Shown here in pieces: positions 1-8,112 of a stretch of 64,000 nucleotides of DNA (the first letter of the stretch is position 1; every line of letters starts with the position of its first letter). The stretch covers positions 124,001 through 188,000 of the forward strand of contig NZ_JAKKUV010000003.1 in assembly GCF_021864465.1 (NCBI RefSeq). Reading direction: 5' to 3'. Position numbers and translations under genes: made by a program. The stretch comes from Hyphobacterium sp. SN044 (GTDB lineage: Bacteria; Pseudomonadota; Alphaproteobacteria; Caulobacterales; Maricaulaceae). Under the pieces are notes generated by a model, which searched no databases, had not been told where the DNA came from, and saw only the letters and a list, made by a program, of their open reading frames with translations.

Positions 1-437
1 CCGCCGACGTGCAGCCCTCCGACCTGGTGCTCGATCTCGCCTGCGGGCGCGGTTATTCCTCCGCCATCCTGTCACGCATGGGCGAGACCGTCGTGGCGAT
101 GGAATCGGACGGCGAGATGGTGTCGAAGGCCGAAGAGGCGCTATCGAAGGCCGGGGCCGACAATGTCGCGGTGATCGAGGGCGATCTGAAAACCGGCTCG
201 CAGTCGCAGGGTCCGTTCGACGTGATTTTCGTCAACGGCGCGGTGGAAGAGGTGCCGCGGGCCTGGCTCGACCAGCTGGCCGATGGCGGGCGTCTGGCCG
301 TGGTGGTGCGCAAGGGACCGATCGGGAAGGCGACGATCTTCATCCGCTCCGGTCTGGGCGTCGGCGAGCGCGTCGTGTTCGACTGCACGCCGCACATCCT
401 GCCGGGCTTCGAGCGCGAGGCCGGCTTCGTCTTCTGA
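1..437 (+). CDS. PCMT-like (protein-L-isoaspartate O-methyltransferase family) protein, 3' part
   Basis: This is the C-terminal part of a SAM-dependent methyltransferase; the start lies outside the window and the frame is open from base 3. The class I SAM-binding loop is visible as DLVLDLACGRGYSS, followed by an acidic strand end (VVAMESD) and a third strand (FDVIFVNGAVEEVP). The family repairs isoaspartyl residues, but copies beside tolC in alphaproteobacteria are often divergent PCMT relatives of uncertain substrate. A second, canonical pcm lies at 22620-23261, so this copy may be specialised. The next gene is tolC after 145 bp containing a hairpin or operator at 462-488. Confidence 0.8.
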   Translation, partial: ADVQPSDLVLDLACGRGYSSAILSRMGETVVAMESDGEMVSKAEEALSKAGADNVAVIEGDLKTGSQSQGPFDVIFVNGAVEEVPRAWLDQLADGGRLAVVVRKGPIGKATIFIRSGLGVGERVVFDCTPHILPGFEREAGFVF

Positions 438-461
438 TCGCTTTCCCCGTGGGAGTGCGAC

Positions 462-488
462 AAAAAGGTGAACGCCGTTCACTTTTTG
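462..488. promoter_or_regulatory. Inverted repeat between the PCMT-like gene and tolC (operator or terminator)
   Basis: The core is a perfect dyad, GTGAAC-GCC-GTTCAC (468-482), flanked by an A5 run and a T5 run. The A/T flanks would suit a bidirectional terminator. The short symmetric core also resembles operators of TetR/AcrR-type repressors, which often control efflux outer-membrane channels such as tolC. The sequence alone does not decide between them. Confidence 0.5.
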
Positions 489-582
489 GCGACGGAGTCC
501 TATATCACCGACGTTTAATGTGTGCGGCCGGTCGCAATCTGCGATAACGGTGTTGGTAGGAATTAGCGGGCGGACGATTTCG

Positions 583-1929
583 ATGGGTCTCAAGACTTTC
601 CTGACAGCCGGGGCGATGGCCCTCTCTCTGGCCGGTATTGCCGGTGCGCAGACGCTCGAGGAAACCCTCGCGCTGGCCTATCAGACCAATCCGACGCTGC
701 AGGCGGAGCGGGCCCGCGTCCGCGCCAGTGGCGAAGCGGTCACCCAGGCGCGCGCCGCCTGGCTGCCGAGCATTTCTGCCAGCGCGAGCATCTCCAACAC
801 GCGCAATGAAAGCTCCGGCGGCTTCTTCAACCAATCGAACACCGTGACGCCGAAATCCTATCAGATCACGGCCAGCCAGGCGATCTGGCGGTCGGGCCAG
901 ATCACGGGCGGGATCGACCAGGCGCAGGCCAACGCCCTGGCCTCTCTGGAAGGGCTGCGCGCGATCGAACAATCGATTCTGTTCGATGCGGCGAACGCCT
1001 TCATGAATGTCCGCCGCGACGAGACCATCGTCGACATCCGCCGCAACAATGTCGAGGTCCTGAGCGCGCAGCTGCGCGCCGCCGAGGACCGGTTCGAAGT
1101 CGGCGAGATCACCCGCACCGACGTCGCACAGGCCGAGGCGCGCCTGTCGGCCTCGCGCGCCCAGCTGACGGCCGCGCAGGCACAGCTGGCTGCCAGCCGC
1201 TCGTCCTATACCCGGCTTGTGGGGCAGGCGCCCGCGACGCTGAGCGAGCCGCCGTCCCTGCCCAGCCTGCCCGAAACGATCGACGAGGCGGAAAGCATCG
1301 CGCTCGATTTCTCGCCAACCCTGCGCGCCGCGGCCTTCTCCGAGGAAGCCGCACTGGCAAATGTCCGCGTGGCCCAGGGGGCGATGGGGCCGTCCGTGTC
1401 GCTGAGCGGGAATGCCTCGCGCAGCCACGACAGCACCTTCGCCGGCGACGAATCGACCCGCTATTCGCTCGGCGCAACGGTCTCCATGCCGATCTTCACC
1501 GGCGGTCTGAACCAGTCGCGTGTGCGCCAGGCCAATTACACAGCCGATGCCGCCCGCCAGCAGGTCGCGGTGTCGCGCCGCCAGACGCTGGAGAATGTTT
1601 CCAACGCCTACAACAACCTTCTCGCCGCGCAGTCGGTGATCGTGTCGAGCCGCGAAGCGGTCCGCGCGAACGAGATCGCGCTGGACGGTGTGCAGCAGGA
1701 AGCCCAGGTCGGTCTGCGTACGACGCTCGACGTGCTGAATGCCGAACAGGAATTGCTGAACGCCCGCCTGACGCTGGTGTCGGCGGAGCGCGACGCCTAT
1801 GTCGCGGGCCTTGCCCTGCTTCAGGCGATGGGCCTTCTGACAGCGGAAACGCTTGATCTGCCGGTCGAAACATCCGACCCGCTGGCCGAGCGTCCGCAGG
1901 CTAACTTTGACTTAACGCCGTGGAATTAG
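583..1929 (+). CDS. tolC: TolC family outer membrane efflux/secretion channel
   Basis: A 448-residue TolC-family protein. The start at 583 gives a clean signal peptide (MGLKTFLTAG..LAGIAGA) with cleavage near AGA-QTL; upstream in-frame starts would add an unlikely tail. The mature protein shows the two-fold TolC repeat with long amphipathic helices and motifs such as QTLEETLALAYQTNPTLQAE near the N-terminus and a matching segment in the second half (TLDVLNAEQELLNARLTL). It forms the trimeric outer-membrane channel for type I secretion and RND efflux. It stands between a PCMT-like gene and popZ, a common alphaproteobacterial order. Confidence 0.93.
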   Translation: MGLKTFLTAGAMALSLAGIAGAQTLEETLALAYQTNPTLQAERARVRASGEAVTQARAAWLPSISASASISNTRNESSGGFFNQSNTVTPKSYQITASQAIWRSGQITGGIDQAQANALASLEGLRAIEQSILFDAANAFMNVRRDETIVDIRRNNVEVLSAQLRAAEDRFEVGEITRTDVAQAEARLSASRAQLTAAQAQLAASRSSYTRLVGQAPATLSEPPSLPSLPETIDEAESIALDFSPTLRAAAFSEEAALANVRVAQGAMGPSVSLSGNASRSHDSTFAGDESTRYSLGATVSMPIFTGGLNQSRVRQANYTADAARQQVAVSRRQTLENVSNAYNNLLAAQSVIVSSREAVRANEIALDGVQQEAQVGLRTTLDVLNAEQELLNARLTLVSAERDAYVAGLALLQAMGLLTAETLDLPVETSDPLAERPQANFDLTPWN

Positions 1930-2023
1930 CGTCACGAATCAGCCCGATGCGCTGGACATAGGCGCTCAGGACAGATTTATTCGCGTAACAGGCGAAAGCG
2001 ACTCAGCGGGGACTCGCGGTTTC

Positions 2024-2638
2024 ATGGCTCAGGAAGCGACCGAATCCGAACCGACGATGGAAGAAATTCTGGCGTCCATTCGCCGGATCATCGACGAAGA
2101 CGAACAGCCGGCCGAGGAGGCTGCCGCCGAGGAGGCTCCGGCCGCCGAAGCGGAGCCTGAGCCGGAATCCGAGGCTCCTGCCGACGAGGATGTTCTGGAA
2201 CTGACCGACCGGGTCGAAGAACCGGCTGGCGGGACCGAGCCGCTCGCGGTCGAGGACGATCTGATGATCGTCGACCGGGACGAGGACGAGGTCGTCGAGG
2301 CCCCGGAGCCGGAACCCGTCGCTGAAGCGCCGATGCCGGAACCCGAGCCCGAGCCGGAACCCGAGCCGGTCGCTGCCGCGCCGAAACCCGAGCCTGCGCC
2401 GGAGCCCATCGTCGACGAAGATGCCCTGCTCGACCAGACGACGGCGACCGCCGCCGCCGGGGCGTTCAGCGCGCTCAACGAGAACCTCAAGATCGCATCC
2501 GGTGACGGCACGACGCTGGAGACGATCGTGCGCGAACTGATGCGTCCGATGCTGAAGCAATGGCTCGATGCCAACCTTCCGCGCATCGTCGAGGAAAAGG
2601 TAGAAGCCGAGATCGCCCGCGTCTCCCGCAGACGCTAA
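2024..2638 (+). CDS. popZ: PopZ/DUF2497 family polar organising protein
   Basis: A 204-residue protein with the three-part PopZ layout: an N-terminal short helix (TMEEILASIRRIIDEDE), a long acidic Pro/Glu-rich disordered middle (about residues 30-140), and a conserved C-terminal helical region (LRELMRPMLKQW-like, ending EIARVSRR). In Caulobacter PopZ forms a polar matrix that tethers the ParB-bound origin and recruits cell-cycle proteins through the N-terminal helix, while the C-terminal helices oligomerise. Placement just before valS matches the usual locus. A shorter, generic DUF2497 role cannot be excluded. Confidence 0.88.
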   Translation: MAQEATESEPTMEEILASIRRIIDEDEQPAEEAAAEEAPAAEAEPEPESEAPADEDVLELTDRVEEPAGGTEPLAVEDDLMIVDRDEDEVVEAPEPEPVAEAPMPEPEPEPEPEPVAAAPKPEPAPEPIVDEDALLDQTTATAAAGAFSALNENLKIASGDGTTLETIVRELMRPMLKQWLDANLPRIVEEKVEAEIARVSRRR

Positions 2639-2699
2639 CCGTCGAACCCTGCAACAAAGAGAAATCGGGCGTCGACGGGATCGTCGGCGCCCTTTACGT

Positions 2700-5534
2700 A
2701 TGCGCGCCATGCTCGAGAAAACTTTCAATCCGCAAGAAGCCGAACCGCGCCTGTACCAGGCGTGGGAGGACTCCGGTGCCTTCCAGCCGAAGGACGATCC
2801 CAACGCCGAGACGTTTTCGATCGTCATTCCCCCGCCCAACGTCACCGGGCGGCTGCATATCGGCCACGCGCTGAACAACACGCTGCAGGACGTGCTGGTC
2901 CGCTATCACCGGATGCTGGGCAAGGCGGTGCTGTGGCAGCCGGGCACCGACCATGCGGGCATCGCCACGCAGATGGTGGTCGAGCGCAAGCTGGCCGAGG
3001 AGGGCAACCAGTCCCGCCGCGAAATGGGCCGCGAGGCCTTCATCGATCGCGTCTGGGAATGGAAGGAAGAATCGGGCGGGATGATCCTGCAGCAGCTCCG
3101 GCGTCTCGGGGCGTCGTGCGACTGGTCGCGCGAACGCTTCACGATGGACGAGGGGCTGTCGGAAGCCGTCCTGAAAGTCTTTGTCGAACTCTACGAGCAG
3201 GGGCTGATCTACCGCGGCAAGCGGCTGGTGAACTGGGACCCGCATTTCGAGACCGCGATTTCCGACCTCGAGGTCGAGAATGTCGAGGTCGACGGCCATA
3301 TGTGGCACTTCAAATACCCGCTCGCCGATGGCCGGACCTACACCTATGTGGAAAAGGACGCGGACGGGAATGTCGTGCTGGAGGAAGAGCGCGACTATAT
3401 CTCGATCGCCACGACGCGCCCGGAAACCATGCTGGGCGACGGCGCGGTGGCGGTGCATCCGTCCGACGAACGCTATGCCTCCATCGTCGGCGCGCTGTGC
3501 GAGATCCCGGTCGGGCCGAAAGAGCATCGCCGCCTGATCCCGATCATCACCGACGAATACCCGGATCCGGAGTTCGGCTCCGGCGCGGTGAAGATCACCG
3601 GCGCGCACGACTTCAACGACTATGACGTCGCCCGGCGCAACAACATCCCGCTCTACCGGCTGATGGACATGCGCGGGGCGCTGCGCACCGATGGCGCGCC
3701 GTACGCAATCGAATCGGCGAAGGCGACGGCGCTGGCCAAGTCCGGGGAGTTGCCCGACGAGAACACGGTCGACGCGATCAACCTCGTGCCCGAGGACTAT
3801 CGCGGGCTCGACCGCTTCGAAGCGCGCGAGAAGATCGTCGCGGCGATCACCGCCGAGGGTCTCGCCGTGACGGTGAAGGACGAGGAGGGGAATGACGTCC
3901 CGCTCGTCGAGAACAAGAAAATCCAGCAGCCCTTCGGCGACCGCTCGCATGTGGTGATCGAGCCGATGCTGACCGACCAGTGGTTCGCCGACGCCAAGAC
4001 GCTGGCCAAGGAAGCCATCGCCGCGGTCGAGGACGGGCGCACCACCTTCCATCCGAAGAATTGGGAAAAGACCTATTTCGAGTGGATGCGCAACATCCAG
4101 CCCTGGTGCATTTCGCGCCGGCTGTGGTGGGGCCATCAGATCCCGGCCTGGTATGATGCGGACGGCAATGTCTATGTCGCCGAGAGCGAGGACGCCGCGC
4201 GCGAAAAGGCGGGTGGCAAGCCGCTGACGCGCGACGAGGACGTGCTCGACACCTGGTTCTCGTCGGCGCTGTGGCCGTTCTCGACGCTCGGCTGGCCGGA
4301 AGAGACCGACGAGCTGAAGCGCTTCTACCCGACCAGCGTGCTCGTCACCGCCTTCGACATCATCTTCTTCTGGGTCGCCCGGATGATGATGCAGGGCCTT
4401 CATTTCATGAAGGAGGTCCCGTTCCCCGACGTCTACATCCATGCCCTCGTCCGCGACGAGAAGGGGCAGAAGATGTCGAAGTCGAAGGGCAATGTGATCG
4501 ACCCGATCGAGCTGGTCGATGAGTTCGGCGCCGATGCGGTGCGCTTCACGCTGGCTGCGCTCGCCGCGCAGGGCCGCGACATCCGCATGTCGAAGGAGCG
4601 GGTCGAAGGCTACCGGAATTTCGGCACCAAGCTGTGGAATGCCGCGCGCTTCTGCCTGATGAACGACTGCCGCCCGCGTGCGGATTTCGATCCGTCGGCG
4701 GTGAAGGAAACCGTCAATCGCTGGATCGTTCAGGAAGCCTATGCGGCGTCCGACGCCGTCGCGAAGGGGCTGGAGACCTACCGCTTCAACGAGGCGGCCG
4801 CAGCAGCCTATCGCTTCGTCTGGAACGTGTTCTGCGACTGGCATCTGGAATTCGCCAAGCCGCTGTTCGCCGGCGAGGACGAGGCCGCCAAGGCCGAGAC
4901 CCAGGCAACGACCGCGCATGTGCTCGAGATCGCGCTGAAAATCCTGCATCCCTTCATGCCCTTCGTCACCGAAGAGCTGTGGCGGGAGACGGCGGGCGAG
5001 GGCGGCCGGGACGGCCTCTTGATCGCCGCGGACTGGCCGCGTGCGGTGCGTCTCGCCGACGGCGAGGCGCAGGGCGAGATGAACTGGGTGATCACGATGA
5101 TCACCGAGATCCGCAAGCTTCGCGCGGAGATGAACATTCCGCCGAAGTCGAAACTGTCCGCCATCCTCACCGGGGCGTCGGAGCAGACGAAGGCGCGGAT
5201 CGAGCGTCAGCGCCCACTGCTGATGCGGCTCGCCGGCCTCGAAGCCATTTCCGCCGGGGACACGATTCCGGAAGGCTCGGCCCAGACGGTTGTCGAGGAA
5301 GCGACCGTGGCCCTGCCGCTGGAAGGCGTCATCGATTTCGGTGCGGAGAAGGCTCGTCTCGACAAGGAAATCGCGCGCGTTGCGGGCGAGATCGAACGGC
5401 TCGACCGCAAGCTCGGCAACGAGAAATTCGTCGCCAATGCGCCGCCCGAAGTCGTCGAGGGCGAGAAGGACAAGCGCGCGGCCTATGCTGCCGAGAAGGA
5501 TGCGCTCGAAGCCGCGCGGTCGCGCCTCCCCTGA
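2700..5534 (+). CDS. valS: Valyl-tRNA synthetase
   Basis: A 944-residue class I aminoacyl-tRNA synthetase that charges tRNA-Val. The HIGH signature is at residues 53-56 (RLHIGHALNN) and the KMSKS loop at 591-595. The editing (CP1) domain lies between them, with the TTRPETMLGD motif near residue 240. The last about 70 residues form the coiled coil typical of bacterial ValRS. ATG codons at 2700 and 2709 are both possible; the first is used here. It follows popZ by 61 bp. Confidence 0.97.
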   Translation: MRAMLEKTFNPQEAEPRLYQAWEDSGAFQPKDDPNAETFSIVIPPPNVTGRLHIGHALNNTLQDVLVRYHRMLGKAVLWQPGTDHAGIATQMVVERKLAEEGNQSRREMGREAFIDRVWEWKEESGGMILQQLRRLGASCDWSRERFTMDEGLSEAVLKVFVELYEQGLIYRGKRLVNWDPHFETAISDLEVENVEVDGHMWHFKYPLADGRTYTYVEKDADGNVVLEEERDYISIATTRPETMLGDGAVAVHPSDERYASIVGALCEIPVGPKEHRRLIPIITDEYPDPEFGSGAVKITGAHDFNDYDVARRNNIPLYRLMDMRGALRTDGAPYAIESAKATALAKSGELPDENTVDAINLVPEDYRGLDRFEAREKIVAAITAEGLAVTVKDEEGNDVPLVENKKIQQPFGDRSHVVIEPMLTDQWFADAKTLAKEAIAAVEDGRTTFHPKNWEKTYFEWMRNIQPWCISRRLWWGHQIPAWYDADGNVYVAESEDAAREKAGGKPLTRDEDVLDTWFSSALWPFSTLGWPEETDELKRFYPTSVLVTAFDIIFFWVARMMMQGLHFMKEVPFPDVYIHALVRDEKGQKMSKSKGNVIDPIELVDEFGADAVRFTLAALAAQGRDIRMSKERVEGYRNFGTKLWNAARFCLMNDCRPRADFDPSAVKETVNRWIVQEAYAASDAVAKGLETYRFNEAAAAAYRFVWNVFCDWHLEFAKPLFAGEDEAAKAETQATTAHVLEIALKILHPFMPFVTEELWRETAGEGGRDGLLIAADWPRAVRLADGEAQGEMNWVITMITEIRKLRAEMNIPPKSKLSAILTGASEQTKARIERQRPLLMRLAGLEAISAGDTIPEGSAQTVVEEATVALPLEGVIDFGAEKARLDKEIARVAGEIERLDRKLGNEKFVANAPPEVVEGEKDKRAAYAAEKDALEAARSRLP

Positions 5535-5570
5535 AGTGAGGATTGCGGCAGGGCGTCGGCTGCGGTGAAC

Positions 5571-5592
5571 TCCCCTGCACTGGACAGGGGGA
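5571..5592 (+). promoter_or_regulatory. Small hairpin covering the ribosome-binding site of the DUF3137 gene
   Basis: TCCCCTG (5571-5577) can pair with CAGGGG (5585-5590) across a 7-base loop. The 3' arm contains the AGGGGGA Shine-Dalgarno stretch that serves the ATG at 5599. Seen in sequence; any effect on translation is an inference, and the stem is short. Confidence 0.3.
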
Positions 5593-5598
5593 TTCGCC

Positions 5599-6582
5599 AT
5601 GACTGACGCGGCCGACCGGCTCGGTATCGATACCGAAGCGCTGTGGAATGACCGGCTTTCGCCCTTTCTGGAGGAGCGTGAGGACCAGCGGAAGAAAGCG
5701 GTCCGGCGCGTGTGGATCTTCGGGCCGATCGCCGTGATCAGCCTGATCGCGATGCTGGCCGGTGTCGCCACATTCGACTCGCCGGCCTGGATGTTCGCCA
5801 TGTTCGGCGTGACGGTCGCGATGATCTATCTGGCCGCGGCGCCGATGGTGAAGCTGCATGGCGAGATCAAGGAAGGCCTCCTGACCGCGATCGCGACCGC
5901 CGCGGAGATGACCTATTCGAAGAAGCCGGTCCAGCCGGCACGCTTTACCGAATTCTGCGAGCTGGGCCTTTTGCCCACGCACAACCAGCGCAGTTTCGAG
6001 GATCATTTCGCCGGTGACCGCCATGGCGCGGCGTTCGAGCTTTACGAGGCGAAGCTGGTCCAGCGCCGCGGCTCGGGGAAGAACACGACCTATGTCACCG
6101 TCTTCCAGGGCGTGTGCATCCGCATCGAGTTTCCCCGCACGGTCGAAGGCGTGACCGTCGTCACCCGGGATGCCGGCTGGTTCAACGGGCTGGCCGGCCT
6201 GGCGCAGGCGCGGATCAACGGCAAGAAGCTGGAACGCGTCGGCCTCGTCGATCCGAAATTCGAGCAGATTTTCGAAGTCTTCTCCACCGACCAGGTGATG
6301 AGCCGCTACCTGCTGACGCCGTCCTTCATGGAGCGGCTGCTGTCGCTGGAAACCTCGCTCAAGGGCAAGCGCGTCCGCGCCGCCTTCGACGAGCGCAATG
6401 GCGGCGGCGAATTGCTGATCGCGACGGAGACCGGAAACCTGTTCGAGCCGGGCTCGCTGTTCAAGCCGCTCAACGACCGCTCGCGGTTCGAAAGCCTGAT
6501 CACCGAGATCGACCTCATTACCGAGATCGTCGACCTGATGGTCCGCCCCGCCTCGCTGGGCGAAGGAAGTGCGGTTTCGTAG
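5599..6582 (+). CDS. DUF3137 domain membrane protein
   Basis: A 327-residue protein of the DUF3137 family. After a charged N-terminus (about 35 residues) come two hydrophobic segments, near residues 38-58 and 60-78, then a long soluble domain. The soluble part contains the family-type stretches TTYVTVFQGVCIRIEFPR and FEQIFEVFSTDQVMSRYLLT. The biochemical role of DUF3137 is unknown; topology suggests a cytoplasmic domain anchored by a helical hairpin. A good Shine-Dalgarno (AGGGGGA) precedes the ATG at 5599. The gene follows valS by 64 bp and may be co-transcribed with it. Confidence 0.8.
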   Translation: MTDAADRLGIDTEALWNDRLSPFLEEREDQRKKAVRRVWIFGPIAVISLIAMLAGVATFDSPAWMFAMFGVTVAMIYLAAAPMVKLHGEIKEGLLTAIATAAEMTYSKKPVQPARFTEFCELGLLPTHNQRSFEDHFAGDRHGAAFELYEAKLVQRRGSGKNTTYVTVFQGVCIRIEFPRTVEGVTVVTRDAGWFNGLAGLAQARINGKKLERVGLVDPKFEQIFEVFSTDQVMSRYLLTPSFMERLLSLETSLKGKRVRAAFDERNGGGELLIATETGNLFEPGSLFKPLNDRSRFESLITEIDLITEIVDLMVRPASLGEGSAVS

Positions 6583-6590
6583 GGACGTGG

Positions 6591-6676
6591 GCCCCGGTCT
6601 TCGCTTCGCGAAACCGGGAGACGTCGTTTTGGTTATAGCTGACGTTCCCCGGACGGCGCAGCCGGTCCGGGGTCCA
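6591..6676. repeat. Composite palindromic repeat, copy A1
   Basis: Two hairpins in tandem. The first is CCCCGGTCTTCGCTTCGCGA followed by AACCGGG; the second is CCCCGGACGGC-GCA-GCCGGTCCGGGG (about 6646-6672). They are joined by a spacer bounded by GACGTC and TGACGTT. Matching copies occur at 6696, 7627 and 8069. Confidence 0.8.
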
Positions 6677-6695
6677 GACGAAGCGTTTATGGATC

Positions 6696-6765
6696 GGCCC
6701 CGGTCTTCGCTTCGCGAAACCGGGGAGCGTCAGTTCCTTCGCCAACGTTGACGTTCTCCGGCCGC
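6696..6765. repeat. Composite palindromic repeat, copy A2 (second hairpin diverged)
   Basis: The first hairpin is nearly identical to copy A1 (CCCCGGTCTTCGCTTCGCGA then AACCGGGG) and is followed by AGCGTCAGTT. The second half begins TTGACGTTCTCCGG but then runs into a different repeat at 6768. Confidence 0.75.
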
Positions 6766-6767
6766 CA

Positions 6768-6815
6768 GCCCTTCGGGACGCGGCTTTGCCGCTCCTCAGG
6801 ACAGGCCGGCCGGGG
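6768..6815. repeat. CCCTTCGGGACGC...CTCCTCAGGACAGG repeat, copy B1
   Basis: A short palindromic element with the boundary words CCCTTCGGGACGC and GCTCCTCAGGACAGG around a GCGGCTTTGCCGC hairpin. The same words recur at 53490-53540. Repeats of this appearance are widespread between genes in alphaproteobacteria. Confidence 0.65.
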
Positions 6816-6864
6816 GATCCATACCCTCTCCCCGCCTTCGAGGGAGTGCCGGAAGCTCGACCCA

Positions 6865-6893
6865 TTGACTTTATATAAAACATAAAAGAATAT
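6865..6893 (+). promoter_or_regulatory. Candidate sigma-70-type promoter for the DUF2975/HTH pair
   Basis: TTGACT (6865-6870) is followed after 17 bases by GAATAT (6888-6893), inside a markedly AT-rich window. The start codon at 6936 is about 40 bases further on. Spacing is right, but the -10 match is weak. Confidence 0.4.
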
Positions 6894-6935
6894 GCTCCAA
6901 ACTATAAGTTATGAAACTTGGATATGGAGCGAATA

Positions 6936-7376
6936 ATGCAGTTCATGAATCAGTCCGCTTCCGCCCTCGCGATCCGCGGTGCGGTCATCGTTATTTTTGG
7001 CGGGATCGTGCTCAAAACGGCCATGAACGGGGCGAGCGCGGAGACCTGGATCGTTCTTATCGCGCCGGCTTTCTTCGTGGCGGCGATGTGGGCGCTGTCG
7101 AATGTATTCGGCCGGATCGATGACGGCGTGCCATTCGGCGCCGCCATGTTGCGGAGCCTGAAATGGGCCAGCGGCGCGCTGTTGCTGGGCGCTTTCGCGG
7201 CCATCATCCTTCAGCCGAGCCTCATATACCTGATGGCGAACGGCTTCACCGAGATGCGCGGCGTGAGACTCGACTGGTCGGCGGCCAACCTGATGCTGGC
7301 ATCGCTGGGTTTCGCGTTGTTGCTGATCGCGCGGCGCGGTGAGGCACTGAAAGCGCGCCTCGAGGAATTCGTCTGA
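6936..7376 (+). CDS. DUF2975 family membrane protein
   Basis: A small four-helix membrane protein (146 residues from the ATG at 6936). That start is preferred over TTG 6918 and ATG 6924 because GGAG at 6926-6929 is well spaced from it. Hydrophobic segments lie near residues 10-28, 38-55, 75-92 and 110-130. DUF2975 proteins are typically encoded directly before a short Cro/CI-type regulator, as here. They are thought to work as a membrane sensor or anti-regulator pair, but the mechanism is not established. The stop overlaps the regulator start by one base (TGATG). Confidence 0.8.
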   Translation: MQFMNQSASALAIRGAVIVIFGGIVLKTAMNGASAETWIVLIAPAFFVAAMWALSNVFGRIDDGVPFGAAMLRSLKWASGALLLGAFAAIILQPSLIYLMANGFTEMRGVRLDWSAANLMLASLGFALLLIARRGEALKARLEEFV

Positions 7377-7618
7377 TGCCGGTGAAGGTGACGCTCGACG
7401 TGCTGCTCGCGATGCGCAAGCGGAAGGCGCGCGAGGTGGCCGAGGAGATCGGCCTGTCGGAAACCCAGCTGAGCCTGCTCCGCACCGGCAAGGTGAGGGG
7501 GATGCGCTTCGATACGCTCGCAAAGCTCTGCTACGTACTGGAGTGCACGCCGGCCGACATTCTGGACTATGAACGGGATGCGGCGGATCTGGGCGGAGAG
7601 GTGGCCTCGGATTCGTGA
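7376..7618 (+). CDS. Cro/CI-type HTH transcriptional regulator (YozG-like partner of DUF2975)
   Basis: An 80-residue protein that is almost entirely one helix-turn-helix domain. The recognition region reads VAEEIGLSETQLSLLRTGK, followed by RFDTLAKLCYVLECTPADIL, the standard ending of the small Xre/YozG class (formerly called DUF739-like). No sensor domain is present, so its signal probably comes through the translationally coupled DUF2975 membrane protein. Likely target: its own AT-rich promoter near 6865 (inference). Confidence 0.85.
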   Translation: MPVKVTLDVLLAMRKRKAREVAEEIGLSETQLSLLRTGKVRGMRFDTLAKLCYVLECTPADILDYERDAADLGGEVASDS

Positions 7619-7626
7619 GTGCTGGG

Positions 7627-7716
7627 ACCCCGGTCTTCGCTTCGCGAAACCGGGGAACGTCAGTTGCGGTGCTTTCTTTGACGTTCCCCGGACGGCGTAG
7701 CCGGTCCCGGGTCCAG
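7627..7716. repeat. Composite palindromic repeat, copy A3
   Basis: Same two-hairpin layout as copy A1: ACCCCGGTCTTCGCTTCGCG, AAACCGGGGAACGTCAGTT, a spacer, then TGACGTTCCCCGGACGGC, GTAGCCGGTCCCGGGTCC. It lies between the HTH gene and the broken GIY-YIG gene. Confidence 0.8.
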
Positions 7717-7752
7717 CTTTCAGCCACACTGTATTGTCGTTAAAGTTGCCGC

Positions 7753-8064
7753 ATGGCGATCTACAAGGACGAGGTCGGGGGCTGGGTCTACATTCTGGCG
7801 TCCAGGCCGAGAGGCACCCTGTACACCGGATCGACAACCGACCTTGTCCGGCGCGTTTGGGAGCATCGAGCCGGTGTGGTCCCAGGGTTCACTTGAAAAT
7901 ACTCAGTGACCAGGCTGGTATGGTTCGAGCCGCATCCTTTCGTGGGTGCGGCCGCCGTCCGTGAACGCCGGATCAAACGCTGGCGACGCGAGTGGAAATT
8001 CAATCTGATCGAAAAGTCCAATCCCGAGTGGGACGATTTGTGGTCGTCTATTGCTGATCCATAG
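7753..8064 (+). pseudogene. GIY-YIG endonuclease gene interrupted by one in-frame stop
   Basis: Reading from ATG 7753 gives 47 codons of a GIY-YIG (UPF0213/COG2827-type) protein, then TGA at 7894-7896, then 55 more codons in the same frame to TAG at 8062-8064. Before the stop: GGWVYILASR and LYTGSTTDLVRRVWEH, the GIY and YIG signatures with the catalytic Arg. After it: RLVWFEPHPF and RERRIKRWRREWKFNLIEK with the conserved Glu. The stop replaces a residue that is normally Lys/Arg (FT-*-KYSVTRLVWFE), so a CGA-to-TGA change would explain it. Full family length (about 100 residues) is otherwise intact. It is flanked by repeat copies A3 and A4. Confidence 0.85.
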
Positions 8065-8068
8065 CAAT

Positions 8069-8108
8069 GGACCCCGGTCTTCGCTTCGCGAAACCGGAGA
8101 GCGTCAGT
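8069..8108. repeat. Palindromic repeat, copy A4 (first half only)
   Basis: GGACCCCGGTCTTCGCTTCG then CGAAACCGGAGAGCGTCAGT, matching the first hairpin of copies A1-A3. The second hairpin is absent, because the xthA coding region begins here. Confidence 0.75.
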
Positions 8109-8112
8109 CTTT

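Larger units (their letters stand above)
6583..6935. other. 353-bp non-coding stretch with repeats and an AT-rich promoter zone
   Basis: No convincing gene. It holds two copies of the composite palindromic repeat (6591-6676 and 6696-6765), one copy of a second repeat type (6768-6815), and from about 6865 an AT-rich zone just ahead of the DUF2975 gene. Confidence 0.7.

Noticed and set aside
2694..5801. Minus-strand open frame of 1035 codons opposite valS
   Set aside because: Its length comes from the high third-position GC of valS. Composition is Arg/His/Leu-rich without any domain, and the valS frame is unquestionable.
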